From positions 1 through 8,480 of the forward strand of contig PMLO01000223.1 in NCBI GenBank assembly GCA_003158895.1: a DNA stretch of 8,480 nt. Direction: 5' to 3'. Positions 1-5,633 of the stretch are shown piece by piece. This stretch comes from Propionibacteriaceae bacterium. Its GTDB lineage: Bacteria; Actinomycetota; Actinomycetes; Propionibacteriales; Propionibacteriaceae. The notes under the pieces are model-generated. The model saw only the letters and a program-made list of their open reading frames with translations. It was not told the origin of the DNA and searched no databases. The position numbers and the translations under genes are program-made. How positions within the stretch are numbered: the first letter of the stretch is position 1; every line of letters starts with the position of its first letter.

Positions 1-289
1 CCCGCCCGATGCTCGCGCAGATACCGACCCCTCGATGCCTCGTTACCTCCGCCACGGCGGTGTGGCACCCTTTGCTGTCCGCCGGCTGCCCACACAATGC
101 GCAGAGACCACAAGCAGCCCCGTTGAGGAGCCACGACACGCCGAGAACTCGGCCGATCTCCGGCAGACGGTGACCCTTCGACCTGAAGGTGGGACGGGAC
201 CAGGTCGAGGACTCACGATCCGCCCCGCTCGCCCCCTCCGCACTCACTTCCACCGACGGAACCGCCAGAACGCACGGGACGCGGTCCAG

Positions 290-295
290 TAGATT
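290..295 (+). promoter_or_regulatory. Possible -10 element for tRNA-Thr
   Basis: TAGATT fits the actinobacterial TANNNT -10 pattern and would start transcription about 15 bases before the tRNA 5' end at 317. I find no convincing -35 hexamer 16-19 bases upstream. The same octamer GTAGATTG recurs at 7976-7983 ahead of the Roadblock-like gene, where it also sits in a plausible promoter position. This rests on one hexamer, so confidence is low. Confidence 0.3.
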
Positions 296-316
296 GTGTC
301 TGCAGATTGCGTCTGC
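291..316 (+). repeat. 13-bp tandem direct repeat abutting the tRNA gene
   Basis: AGATTGTGTCTGC (291-303) is followed without a gap by AGATTGCGTCTGC (304-316), which differs at one base. The second copy ends at the base before the mature tRNA 5' end. The repeat covers the expected transcription start and leader of the tRNA precursor. It looks like a small local duplication. A function in 5' processing or promoter duplication is possible but not shown. Confidence 0.75.
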
Positions 317-388
317 GCCCTTGTAGCTCAGCGGTAGAGCATCCGCCTTGTAAGCGGAAGGTCGTGGGTTCGACACCCACCGAGGGCT
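317..388 (+). tRNA. tRNA-Thr (anticodon UGU)
   Basis: A complete cloverleaf can be folded by eye. The acceptor stem is GCCCTTG (317-323) with CGAGGGC (381-387), including one T-G pair. The D arm is GCTC/GAGC. The anticodon stem TCCGC (342-346) pairs with GCGGA (354-358) around loop CTTGTAA, giving anticodon TGT at 349-351, which reads ACA threonine codons. The variable loop has five bases. The T arm is GTGGG/CCCAC with loop TTCGACA. The discriminator is T388, and CCA is encoded at 389-391. No second tRNA follows. No clear terminator with a T-run is present; a weak hairpin (GGCC 397-400 with 421-424, CGTCC 405-409 with GGACG 416-420) could serve. Confidence 0.97.
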
Positions 389-624
389 CCATGCCCGGCC
401 CATTCGTCCGCGACGGGACGGGCCCGCGCCAGGGCGGTGCCTGGGTGTCGAGCCAAGGGGCTCCGGTGTTCGGCAACCGAACGTCTAGTTGCACAGGCAC
501 CTTTCATCCGGGATCACGCCGTTTCTTGGGATCTCACCCAGGCCTCCGTCTGGGTCTGCGTCTCCGCTGAGACGGGGTGGCTCCTTTGGGATCGATCGCT
601 AGTCTTCGGCACATGCTGACTCCC

Positions 625-649
625 CCACTCACGCGGCGCCGCGTAGTGG
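625..649. promoter_or_regulatory. Imperfect palindrome, possible operator
   Basis: The core ACGCGGCGCCGCGT (631-644) is a perfect 14-bp palindrome. CCACT (625-629) and AGTGG (645-649) extend it, with the single extra base C630 on the left, giving 12 paired positions per arm. With no loop bases at the centre it fits a dimeric repressor site better than an RNA hairpin. It lies about 140 bases before the carbonic anhydrase start. No regulator gene adjoins it, so the function is inferred from symmetry only. Confidence 0.4.
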
Positions 650-660
650 ACCTGGGGTAT

Positions 661-693
661 GTGTCGGCAGCCGGCTGTCCGGCTCGCTGACAC
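661..693 (+). promoter_or_regulatory. Two-tier stem-loop in the carbonic anhydrase leader
   Basis: Outer arms GTGTC (661-665) and GACAC (689-693) enclose a perfect inner hairpin, AGCCGG (669-674), loop CTGT, CCGGCT (679-684). The two tiers are separated by a small internal loop (666-668 against 685-688). A further GG-CC pairing (656-657 with 694-695) is possible across a three-base bulge. If transcribed, this would be a stable 33-base element about 90 bases before the start codon. No run of T follows, so it is not a classical terminator. Confidence 0.4.
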
Positions 694-773
694 CCACGCG
701 GCCAGCGCACCGATGCGCCGTCCGTCGCCCTGATCGGCCGCGCCATGACGCCGCCGACTCCCCTCTCACCCAC

Positions 774-779
774 AAGGAA
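774..779 (+). promoter_or_regulatory. Ribosome binding site of the carbonic anhydrase gene
   Basis: AAGGAA lies five bases before the ATG at 785 and supports that start over any internal one. It contrasts with the next two plus-strand genes, which have no Shine-Dalgarno. Confidence 0.75.
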
Positions 780-784
780 TCACT

Positions 785-1363
785 ATGTCCGTACTGTCTG
801 AAGTCCTCAGCGCCAACGAGTCGTACGCGGCCAGCTTCGGCGACAAGGCCGATCTTGCCCTGCCGCCCGCACGCCGGTTCGCGATCCTCACCTGCATGGA
901 CGCACGTCTCGACCCGGCCGGTTACGCCGGGCTGAGCGAAGGTGACGCGCACGTCATCCGCAACGCCGGCGGGCGAGCGAGCGACGACGCGATCCGATCG
1001 CTCGTCATCTCGTACAAGCTCCTCGGCACCCACGAGTGGTTCGTCATCCACCACACCGACTGCGGCATGGAGCTGTTCACCGACGACGTGATGCGCGGGT
1101 TGCTCGCGAGCAGCCTGGAGACCGCGGCGATCGTCGACGGGGCGTTCGTCGACGTCGGTACGGGACCTGGCTCGGCCGAAGCCCGCTACGTCGACTGGCT
1201 CACCATCTCCGACAACGCGGCCAGCGTCGTCGAGGACGTCACCCGGATCCGCAACCACCCCCTCGTACCGGCCAGTATCCCGATCCACGGCTACATCTAT
1301 GACGTCGGTACCGGCCTGCTCGTCGAGGTCCCCGAGGCCACCGCGGCAGGCCAAGCCAGCTGA
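785..1363 (+). CDS. Beta-class carbonic anhydrase (CanA-like)
   Basis: The protein of 192 residues should interconvert CO2 and bicarbonate in the cytoplasm using a bound zinc ion. The beta-class signature is clear: CMDAR at 37-41 gives zinc ligand Cys37 and the Asp39/Arg41 pair, HVIRNAGGR follows at 56-64, and HHTDCGM at 89-95 supplies ligands His90 and Cys93. From memory, the order and spacing match Mycobacterium tuberculosis CanA (Rv1284), which is near 163 residues. The extra length here is mainly an insert around residues 110-140 plus a short C-terminal tail. The start is set by AAGGAA at 774-779. The gene appears monocistronic: a strong hairpin follows its stop and the next gene has its own promoter. 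The 390-base upstream gap may carry regulation. No SulP bicarbonate transporter adjoins it. Confidence 0.93.
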   Translation: MSVLSEVLSANESYAASFGDKADLALPPARRFAILTCMDARLDPAGYAGLSEGDAHVIRNAGGRASDDAIRSLVISYKLLGTHEWFVIHHTDCGMELFTDDVMRGLLASSLETAAIVDGAFVDVGTGPGSAEARYVDWLTISDNAASVVEDVTRIRNHPLVPASIPIHGYIYDVGTGLLVEVPEATAAGQAS

Positions 1364-1372
1364 TGTTCGGAC

Positions 1373-1411
1373 TCCCCGGCGGGCACGGACACGTCGACCG
1401 CCCGCCGGGGA
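1373..1411 (+). terminator. Hairpin terminator after the carbonic anhydrase gene
   Basis: TCCCCGGCGGG (1373-1383) pairs perfectly over 11 bp with CCCGCCGGGGA (1401-1411) around a 17-base loop, ten bases after the stop codon. There is no T-run, which is common for GC-rich actinobacterial terminators. It separates the carbonic anhydrase transcript from the MFS gene, whose own promoter lies just downstream. Confidence 0.7.
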
Positions 1412-1442
1412 ACGCCGCCCGTTCAGACGGCGACCCTGCACG

Positions 1443-1448
1443 TAGCAT
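1443..1448 (+). promoter_or_regulatory. -10 element of a leaderless promoter for the MFS gene
   Basis: TAGCAT matches TANNNT and ends six bases before the ATG at 1455, so transcription should begin at or next to the A of the start codon. A weak -35 candidate, TTCAGA (1422-1427), lies 15 bases upstream. No Shine-Dalgarno is present, which fits a leaderless mRNA. Confidence 0.6.
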
Positions 1449-1454
1449 TCGCCC

Positions 1455-2696
1455 ATGAGCCCCCAGCCCGACCGCATGGCTGCCTCGGCCACGCTGATGC
1501 GTCCGTGGCACTTCGTCGTGGCGTTCGGCATCGTCAGCCTCATGGCGGACATGGTGTACGAGGGGGCGCGGAGCATCATCGGTCCGTACCTGGCCGCCCT
1601 CGGCGCGTCGGCGACGCTGGTCGGCGTCGTCGCCGGAGCCGGCGAGTTCATCGGCTACGGACTGCGCGTGGTGACCGGCTATGCCGTCGGGCGGACGCGC
1701 CACTACTGGACGTGGACGATTCTCGGCTACGCGATGACCGTCCTGAGCGTCCCGCTGATCGGCGTGACGGGAGTACTCACGCCGGCGCTGATCCTGTACG
1801 GGACGGAGCGGCTGGGCAAGGCCGTACGGTCACCCGCCAAGGACACACTCCTCTCGTACGCCGCTGCCAAGACCGGGCGCGGCAGCGCTTTCGGGGTTCA
1901 CCAGGCCCTCGACCAGACCGGCGCCCTGCTCGGCCCGCTGCTCCTGGCGGCCATCCTCAGCTGGCACGACGGCGACTACCGGCTGGCCTTCGGCGTGCTC
2001 GCCGTGCCCGGTGTCCTGCTCCTCGGGATGCTGCTCTGGTTGCGCTCCAGGGTTCCGGACCCCCGGGACTACGAGGCGTCCGCCGACGAGGTGCCCCCGC
2101 TCCCCAGTGCTGAGGATGCTCCGCTCGTCCGAGCAGCCGGCCTGCCCGCCACGTTCTGGCAGTACGTCGCGACGGTGGCCGTCCTGTCCGCCGGCGTCGC
2201 GTCGTTCCCGCTGATCGCCTTCCACGCCTTGGAGCGACACCTGGCGGTGGATGCCACGATCCCCCTGCTTTTCGCCGTCGCGATGGCGGTCGACGGGCTC
2301 AGCGGGTTCCTCGTGGGCCGCCTGTACGACGCGTACGGCCCCCGGGTGCTCGTCGCGGTTCCCGTCGCTGCAGCGCTCGCCGCGATCGCGTTCACCAGCA
2401 ACGTGGCCCTGCTGTGGCTCGGCGTGGCGATCTGGGGCATCGTCAACGGCGTCCTGGACTCCACCGTCAAGGCTGTGGTGAGCGAGATCGTTCCGTCGCC
2501 GAGCCGCGCGTCCGCGTTCGGGTGGCTCGCGCTGGTCCGCGGCATCGGGCTTCTCGTGGCAGGTGCGGCGCTGGGCCTGGCGTACGAGCACAGCCCCGCC
2601 TGGGCGATCGGTCTGATCGTCGGCATCAACGTCGTCGCGCTGGTCGGCTTGGTGATGATCCTGCGCCGGATCGAGCGCCGAGGTGCCCATCGCTGA
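1455..2696 (+). CDS. Major facilitator superfamily permease, substrate unknown
   Basis: The 413-residue protein has about twelve hydrophobic segments in two halves joined by a charged, proline-rich loop (about 200-232), the normal MFS plan and length. Segments can be seen near 18-33, 52-75, 86-103, 106-118, 150-170, 178-196, 235-255, 267-288, 297-313, 318-335, 354-376 and 382-403. Motif-A-like loops follow TM2 (GRTRHYW, 80-85) and TM8 (GRLYDAYGPR, 288-297). The stretch ERLGKAVRSPAKDTLLS (118-134) after TM4 marks a subgroup of predicted permeases whose substrate I do not know. The start at 1455 is favoured because TAGCAT stands six bases before it; ATG at 1476 is the alternative. Unlike the carbonic anhydrase gene it lacks a Shine-Dalgarno. 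A drug or metabolite exporter is possible but not supported by any specific residue. Confidence 0.85.
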   Translation: MSPQPDRMAASATLMRPWHFVVAFGIVSLMADMVYEGARSIIGPYLAALGASATLVGVVAGAGEFIGYGLRVVTGYAVGRTRHYWTWTILGYAMTVLSVPLIGVTGVLTPALILYGTERLGKAVRSPAKDTLLSYAAAKTGRGSAFGVHQALDQTGALLGPLLLAAILSWHDGDYRLAFGVLAVPGVLLLGMLLWLRSRVPDPRDYEASADEVPPLPSAEDAPLVRAAGLPATFWQYVATVAVLSAGVASFPLIAFHALERHLAVDATIPLLFAVAMAVDGLSGFLVGRLYDAYGPRVLVAVPVAAALAAIAFTSNVALLWLGVAIWGIVNGVLDSTVKAVVSEIVPSPSRASAFGWLALVRGIGLLVAGAALGLAYEHSPAWAIGLIVGINVVALVGLVMILRRIERRGAHR

Positions 2697-2717
2697 GCTC
2701 GGGTGGGTGCCTACCCG

Positions 2718-2723
2718 TACGAT
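2718..2723 (+). promoter_or_regulatory. -10 element of a leaderless promoter for the YgjV-like gene
   Basis: TACGAT matches TANNNT and ends six bases before the ATG at 2730, the same geometry as the MFS gene. It decides the start: a GTG at 2703 opens the frame earlier but would lie upstream of the -10 and has no ribosome site. The -35 region is unclear. Confidence 0.65.
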
Positions 2724-2729
2724 GCCGTC

Positions 2730-3344
2730 ATGTCACCCACGATGATCGAGCTCATCGGCTACGCCGGCAGCGTCCTCGTGGTGCTGTCCTTCACCATGCG
2801 GCGCATCGTGCCGCTCCGGTTCGTCTCGGTGGCGGGCGCCATCATCACGTCCGCGTACGGGCTCCTGATCCACGCCTGGCCCGTACTCATCACGAACCTC
2901 ATCATCGTCTGCATCCACGCCTGGTACCTGTACCGCGAGTTCACGACCTCGCACGAGTTCGACCTGGTGCCGGTGGAGGCGGATGCTCCGTTCCTCACCG
3001 ACTTCCTGTCGGGTCACATGCCGGACATCCGCAAGTCGCAGCCGGACTTCACCGAGAACCTGCCCAACGACGTGGCGTACGTGTACATGCGCGACGGGAT
3101 GCCCGCAGGTGCGCTCCTCGGAAGCCGCCAGGACGACCGTCTCAACGTGCACCTGGACTACGTCCTGCCGGCGTTCCGGGACAGCAGGCTGGGGCGTTGG
3201 CTGTACGAGAAGGGTGGCTCACGACCCCTTCGTTCGGCCGGTCTGCACGAGATCGCGGCTCGGGCCGGCACCGACACCCACCGCAGGTTCCTCGAGTCGA
3301 TGGGCTTCATCGCCGACGGCGACCGCTACGTACGGAAGCTGTAG
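2730..3344 (+). CDS. YgjV-like membrane protein with a GNAT-like C-terminal domain
   Basis: The 204-residue protein begins with three close transmembrane helices (about 5-22, 29-47 and 51-68) resembling the YgjV inner-membrane family. A soluble domain from about 78 follows. Its latter part looks like a GNAT acyltransferase: a strand ending in LDYVLPAFRDSRLGRWLYE (142-160) corresponds to the acetyl-CoA-binding motif A, and HRRFLESMGF (184-193) to the usual C-terminal motif. I recall similar three-helix plus GNAT-like proteins in distant bacteria, of unknown function. The classic GNAT loop R/Q-x-x-G-x-G/A is degenerate here (RDSRLG), so acetyltransferase activity is uncertain. The gene is 33 bases after the MFS gene with its own promoter. 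Its stop TAG directly abuts the reverse-strand stop of the antiporter gene. Confidence 0.75.
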   Translation: MSPTMIELIGYAGSVLVVLSFTMRRIVPLRFVSVAGAIITSAYGLLIHAWPVLITNLIIVCIHAWYLYREFTTSHEFDLVPVEADAPFLTDFLSGHMPDIRKSQPDFTENLPNDVAYVYMRDGMPAGALLGSRQDDRLNVHLDYVLPAFRDSRLGRWLYEKGGSRPLRSAGLHEIAARAGTDTHRRFLESMGFIADGDRYVRKL

Positions 3345-4550
3345 TCACTCCGGCGACGGGGCCTCATGGCGGGGAACAGCCCGTGCATGCTGGCCCTTCG
3401 CCCCTGACGTGGCAGGATCCTGGAACTCCGGGCGTTTCGAGGCCATCGCAGTGGCCACGGTGAGCGCGCCGATCGTGACGAGGGCGCCGAGAACGAGCGC
3501 CGCAGGTTCTCCGGGGCCAAGCAACCCGTTGCTCGCACCGATCGTGGCGGCCGCCATGGGCACGCCGAGCTGGGCCGAGGTCGAGATTGCCCAGAGCGGG
3601 CGCTGGCGGGAGACGGCGAGCGCGAGGTGGACGAGGACGGCGACTATCCCCAGCGCCAGGCCGAGCAGGACGAGGCGGGGGTCCTTGACCAGTGCCACGA
3701 TCGACAGGGACGCGCCGAGCCACACGAAGTACAGGGGCGCCAGGAACCCTTCGGCGACCGCGAACAGCTGCTTCGCCAGTCGGTGGGGCTCGCCGGCGAA
3801 GGACACCGCGAGACCGGCGGCGAACCCCGCGAGAAGCACCGAGACGTGCATGAGTGCCGCGACCGTGCCGAGTCCGAACAGGACCACCAGGCTGATCCGC
3901 AGCTCGAGGGCGAGGTGGTGGTCCTTGCTGATGTCGCGCAGCCGATCCCAGTGGTCCCGTTCGTCAGCCCACCGCAGCGCGAAGGCGACCCCGACGGCCA
4001 GGACGGCGACGAGAACCGCACCGAGCGCGGCCCGCGGTGCGTTGGCGGGGTCGATGACGAGCGGCAGCGCCACGATGCAGGCGGTGTCGGCGACCGCGAC
4101 CTGAGCGAGTGTGGGCAGCAGCTGGTCGCCGCCCAGCCCGAGCTGGTCGACGGCCGGAAGGACCAGCGCAGCCGAGGACGACGCCATGATCACCGCGTAC
4201 AACGCACCGTGTCCCGTACCGAACGCTGCCGCGATCCCGAACCCCGCCGCTGCCGCGAGGACGCCGACGGCGACCGCCCGCAGGACGCCGGTCAGGAGCG
4301 CCGGCCGCAGGCGGGCGTCGCGGACCGGTACGTGCGTACCGGCGACGAACATCGTCACCGCGAAGCCGACCTCGCCGAGGAACGTGAACATGGGGTCCTG
4401 CGCGTTCACGAGCCGCAATCCCGAGCTGCCGATGAGGATGCCGGCCAAGAGCTGTCCGATGACGACCGGCATCCGCCACCTGGCGACACCCGCGAGCAGC
4501 GGTCCGGCAAGTGCCGCCAGGCCGACGAGGGCGAGGATGGGAAGGCTCAC
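3345..4550 (-). CDS. CPA2-type (Kef/NapA-like) monovalent cation:proton antiporter
   Basis: The 401-residue integral membrane protein has about a dozen hydrophobic segments. CPA2 landmarks are PVVIGQLLAGILIGSSGL (28-44), LGEVGFAVTMFVAGTHV (58-74), MASSSAALVLPAV (122-134), a core VADTACI (153-159), and APLYFVWLGASLSI (271-284). It should exchange Na+ or K+ for H+. The core pair, usually Asp-Asp, Asn-Asp or Gln-Asp, is Ala154-Asp155 here, leaving one carboxylate. The C-terminus ends in about 30 hydrophilic residues with no TrkA-N/RCK regulatory domain. The GTG start at 4550 lies four bases after the stop of the upstream gene, consistent with translational coupling. The same frame is open further upstream to 4778, but that part has an unrelated arginine- and serine-rich composition and overlaps the real upstream gene. 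Confidence 0.87.
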   Translation of the reverse strand: MSLPILALVGLAALAGPLLAGVARWRMPVVIGQLLAGILIGSSGLRLVNAQDPMFTFLGEVGFAVTMFVAGTHVPVRDARLRPALLTGVLRAVAVGVLAAAAGFGIAAAFGTGHGALYAVIMASSSAALVLPAVDQLGLGGDQLLPTLAQVAVADTACIVALPLVIDPANAPRAALGAVLVAVLAVGVAFALRWADERDHWDRLRDISKDHHLALELRISLVVLFGLGTVAALMHVSVLLAGFAAGLAVSFAGEPHRLAKQLFAVAEGFLAPLYFVWLGASLSIVALVKDPRLVLLGLALGIVAVLVHLALAVSRQRPLWAISTSAQLGVPMAAATIGASNGLLGPGEPAALVLGALVTIGALTVATAMASKRPEFQDPATSGAKGQHARAVPRHEAPSPE

Positions 4551-4554
4551 GGGA

Positions 4555-4947
4555 TCAGTCGTCCCACGCGACGATCCGGCAGGGGATCTCCGTGTTCTCG
4601 TCGACGTGATAGCTCGCGCAGATCCGGTGGTATCCGTCTGCGATCTGCGCCGGGATCCCCGTGACCAGGTCTCCCTGGATGACCAGCACGGGCGACAGCG
4701 GCTGCCCCTTGTGGACCTTGCCGAGATCTGCGGCGACGTGCGCGTTGTTGTCGGCCAGGAGGGGGAGACGAGCGGCACGCAGCAGGTCCTTCGCCTTCTT
4801 CGTCACGACCGGTGCCTTCTGAAGGGCGGCCACCATCGAATCGACCCGTTGTGGTGAGGCGATCAGGGCCAGGTAGTCCGCCGCCGCCGGGTAGTCGTGC
4901 GCGTCCGGGTCGTGCTTCCAGATCACCGTCGTCGTCACCTTCGTCAT
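4555..4947 (-). CDS. Small ParB/sulfiredoxin-like domain protein
   Basis: The 130-residue protein carries LSPVLVIQGDLVTG (84-97) followed by IADGYHRICASYH (102-114). The DGYHR box (104-108) resembles the nucleotide-binding motif of the ParB-N/sulfiredoxin fold (DGHHR in ParB). The N-terminal half has the conserved-looking blocks DYPAAADYLALI (18-29) and KKAKDLLRAARLPLL (50-64). I recall similar stand-alone proteins in many bacteria with no assigned function. No helix-turn-helix is present, so it is not a chromosome-partitioning ParB. Whether it binds CTP or ATP is unknown. It is the middle gene of a three-gene minus-strand cluster, 38 bases after the DinB-like gene and 4 bases before the antiporter. 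The ATG at 4947 is preferred; longer frames upstream only mirror the DinB-like gene. Confidence 0.75.
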   Translation of the reverse strand: MTKVTTTVIWKHDPDAHDYPAAADYLALIASPQRVDSMVAALQKAPVVTKKAKDLLRAARLPLLADNNAHVAADLGKVHKGQPLSPVLVIQGDLVTGIPAQIADGYHRICASYHVDENTEIPCRIVAWDD

Positions 4948-4953
4948 GGGAGC

Positions 4954-4959
4954 ATCTTG
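4954..4959 (-). promoter_or_regulatory. Possible leaderless -10 element for the ParB-like gene
   Basis: On the minus strand CAAGAT stands six bases before the ATG at 4947. It departs from TANNNT at the first base, so it is weaker than the four perfect cases in this window. If active, it would provide an internal start within the DinB/ParB-like/antiporter cluster. Confidence 0.35.
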
Positions 4960-4985
4960 CCCCCTGCGCGCCACGTCCGTACGGC

Positions 4986-5510
4986 TCAGGCGCCGACGTC
5001 GTGGAGGTGGTGCTCGACGTCGTGCAGGAAGTACACGGCCAGGGTTTCGACAGTGAACTGCGAGCCGTTGCTGCGGGTCCCGCGACGCTGCCACGCATCG
5101 CCCGACACGTCGTCGAGCGTCGCGGCAGCCTGCTCTGCGGCGACCTCCAGCTCGTCGGCGACGGTCGCCGGGTCCTGCGCCCAGTACCGGTCCTCGACCG
5201 CCGTGGCGTCCTGGTCCCAGTTCGCGAACAGTGCGCCATCCTGCGCGAGCATCAGCTCGATGCGTCGTCCCATGGTGCGGTTGACGTCGCGTACGTGGCA
5301 GCCGTACTCGAGGGGCGACCACACCATGGGCGCGGGTCGGGTCGTGGCCGACGTCCCGGCGAGGGCCTTGCGCCACCTCGGCACGCTGGCACGAAGCCGA
5401 GCGGCGGCGAGGGTGGCGTCGAACGGCGTGAAGCCGCATTCGCTACAGCCCTGCGCGATGACGTACGTCCAGTCGCGGTCCTCGGGAGGTGGTGCGGATG
5501 GCTCAGACAT
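4986..5510 (-). CDS. DinB-like (YfiT/mycothiol-S-transferase type) four-helix protein
   Basis: The 174-residue protein shows the DinB-superfamily metal triad: His72 in LEYGCHVRDV and His163 plus His167 in FLHDVEHHLHDV, on a mostly helical scaffold. The N-terminus has a Cys22-x-x-Cys25 pair (QGCSECGFTPFD), often seen in actinobacterial members of this group. Relatives include thiol-dependent transferases that use mycothiol or bacillithiol; the substrate here is unknown. The start is placed at ATG 5510 because a perfect TANNNT lies six bases before it. The frame is open to an ATG at 5624, but the extra 38 residues have no DinB character and cross the promoter. It is the first gene of the minus-strand cluster and divergent from the ABC ATPase gene, with about 235 bases between their starts. 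Confidence 0.82.
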   Translation of the reverse strand: MSEPSAPPPEDRDWTYVIAQGCSECGFTPFDATLAAARLRASVPRWRKALAGTSATTRPAPMVWSPLEYGCHVRDVNRTMGRRIELMLAQDGALFANWDQDATAVEDRYWAQDPATVADELEVAAEQAAATLDDVSGDAWQRRGTRSNGSQFTVETLAVYFLHDVEHHLHDVGA

Positions 5511-5516
5511 GTCCGG

Positions 5517-5522
5517 AGCGTA
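5517..5522 (-). promoter_or_regulatory. -10 element of a leaderless promoter for the DinB-like gene
   Basis: Read on the minus strand, TACGCT ends six bases before the ATG at 5510, with no Shine-Dalgarno between. The geometry is identical to that of the MFS, YgjV-like and macro-domain genes. It is the likely promoter for the whole three-gene cluster. Confidence 0.6.
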
Positions 5523-5633
5523 TGCCCCTGACCCCTTCGGACACGGCGATTTCCCGGTGCACGGACCAGTGAGAGTCTCCCCATGTGAACCGTGCCAACT
5601 CGTCGCGACTGCCAGCATCTGCACCGAGAGCTA

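Larger units (their letters stand above)
1..316. other. Stretch without a convincing gene, upstream of tRNA-Thr
   Basis: I see no supportable gene here. One plus-strand frame is open from base 2 to a stop at 290-292, but its codons lack the G/C-rich third positions of the real genes in the window, it resembles no family I know, and it has no ribosome site. It could at most be the tail of a gene entering from the left. A small hairpin is possible at 51-66 (GCCAC, six-base loop, GTGGC). The last 26 bases are a tandem repeat next to the tRNA gene, listed separately. Confidence 0.5.
392..784. other. Long intergenic region rich in inverted repeats, leader of the carbonic anhydrase gene
   Basis: No coding frame here has the codon bias of the neighbours. 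The region holds a series of inverted repeats: ACCCAG (536-541) with CTGGGT (550-555); CGTCTC (559-564) with GAGACG (569-574), loop CGCT; a nearly perfect palindrome at 625-649; a two-part stem at 661-693; and GCGCA (705-709) with TGCGC (714-718), loop CCGA. The octamer TTGGGATC occurs at 526-533 and 586-593. A TANNNT hexamer (TAGTCT, 600-605) lacks a -35 partner. It matches no riboswitch class I know. Hairpins by chance are common at this GC content, so a structured leader or operator region is only a suggestion. Confidence 0.5.

Noticed and set aside
2..292. Plus-strand frame open from the left edge to a stop at 290-292
   Set aside because: It lacks the third-position G/C bias, has no ribosome site and resembles no family; it might be a gene tail but cannot be supported.
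213..500. Minus-strand reading frame containing a GVEPTTFRLQGGCSTAELQG-like peptide
   Set aside because: This peptide is the antisense translation of the tRNA gene at 317-388, a well-known source of false protein annotations.
372..697. Nine-base match GACACCCAC in the tRNA T arm (372-380) and at 689-697, considered as attachment-site remnants
   Set aside because: Nine bases is too short for a tRNA att core, there is no integrase gene, and the second copy is explained by the 661-693 stem and its flank.
661..718. Stems before the carbonic anhydrase gene as a known riboswitch
   Set aside because: I could not match the conserved loop sequences of any class I know; only helices are visible.
629..1651. 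340-residue minus-strand frame
   Set aside because: It runs antisense through the well-supported carbonic anhydrase gene and into the MFS gene; its composition is that of a shadow frame in GC-rich DNA.
1830..2690. 286-residue minus-strand frame opposite the MFS gene
   Set aside because: It is rich in Asp, Arg, Gln and Glu with no hydrophobic core, typical of the antisense of a membrane protein gene.
2414..4104. Long plus-strand frames (2414-3463 and 2983-4104) crossing several genes
   Set aside because: They cross the ends of the MFS, YgjV-like and antiporter genes in other frames and have Arg/Ser/Thr-rich, low-complexity composition.
3627..4664. 345-residue plus-strand frame opposite the antiporter gene
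   Set aside because: It is antisense to a clear twelve-helix transporter and shows the Gln/Glu/Asp/Arg-rich composition of such shadows.
4551..4778. Upstream extension of the antiporter frame to an ATG at 4778
   Set aside because: The 76 extra residues are Arg/Ser/Thr-rich, not membrane-like, and overlap the ParB-like gene; GTG 4550 after the upstream stop fits better.
4948..5439. Upstream extension of the ParB-like frame to 5439
   Set aside because: The extension lies antiparallel to no other gene but is a shifted frame of the DinB-like gene, and it contains no ParB-like sequence; the ATG at 4947 is sufficient.
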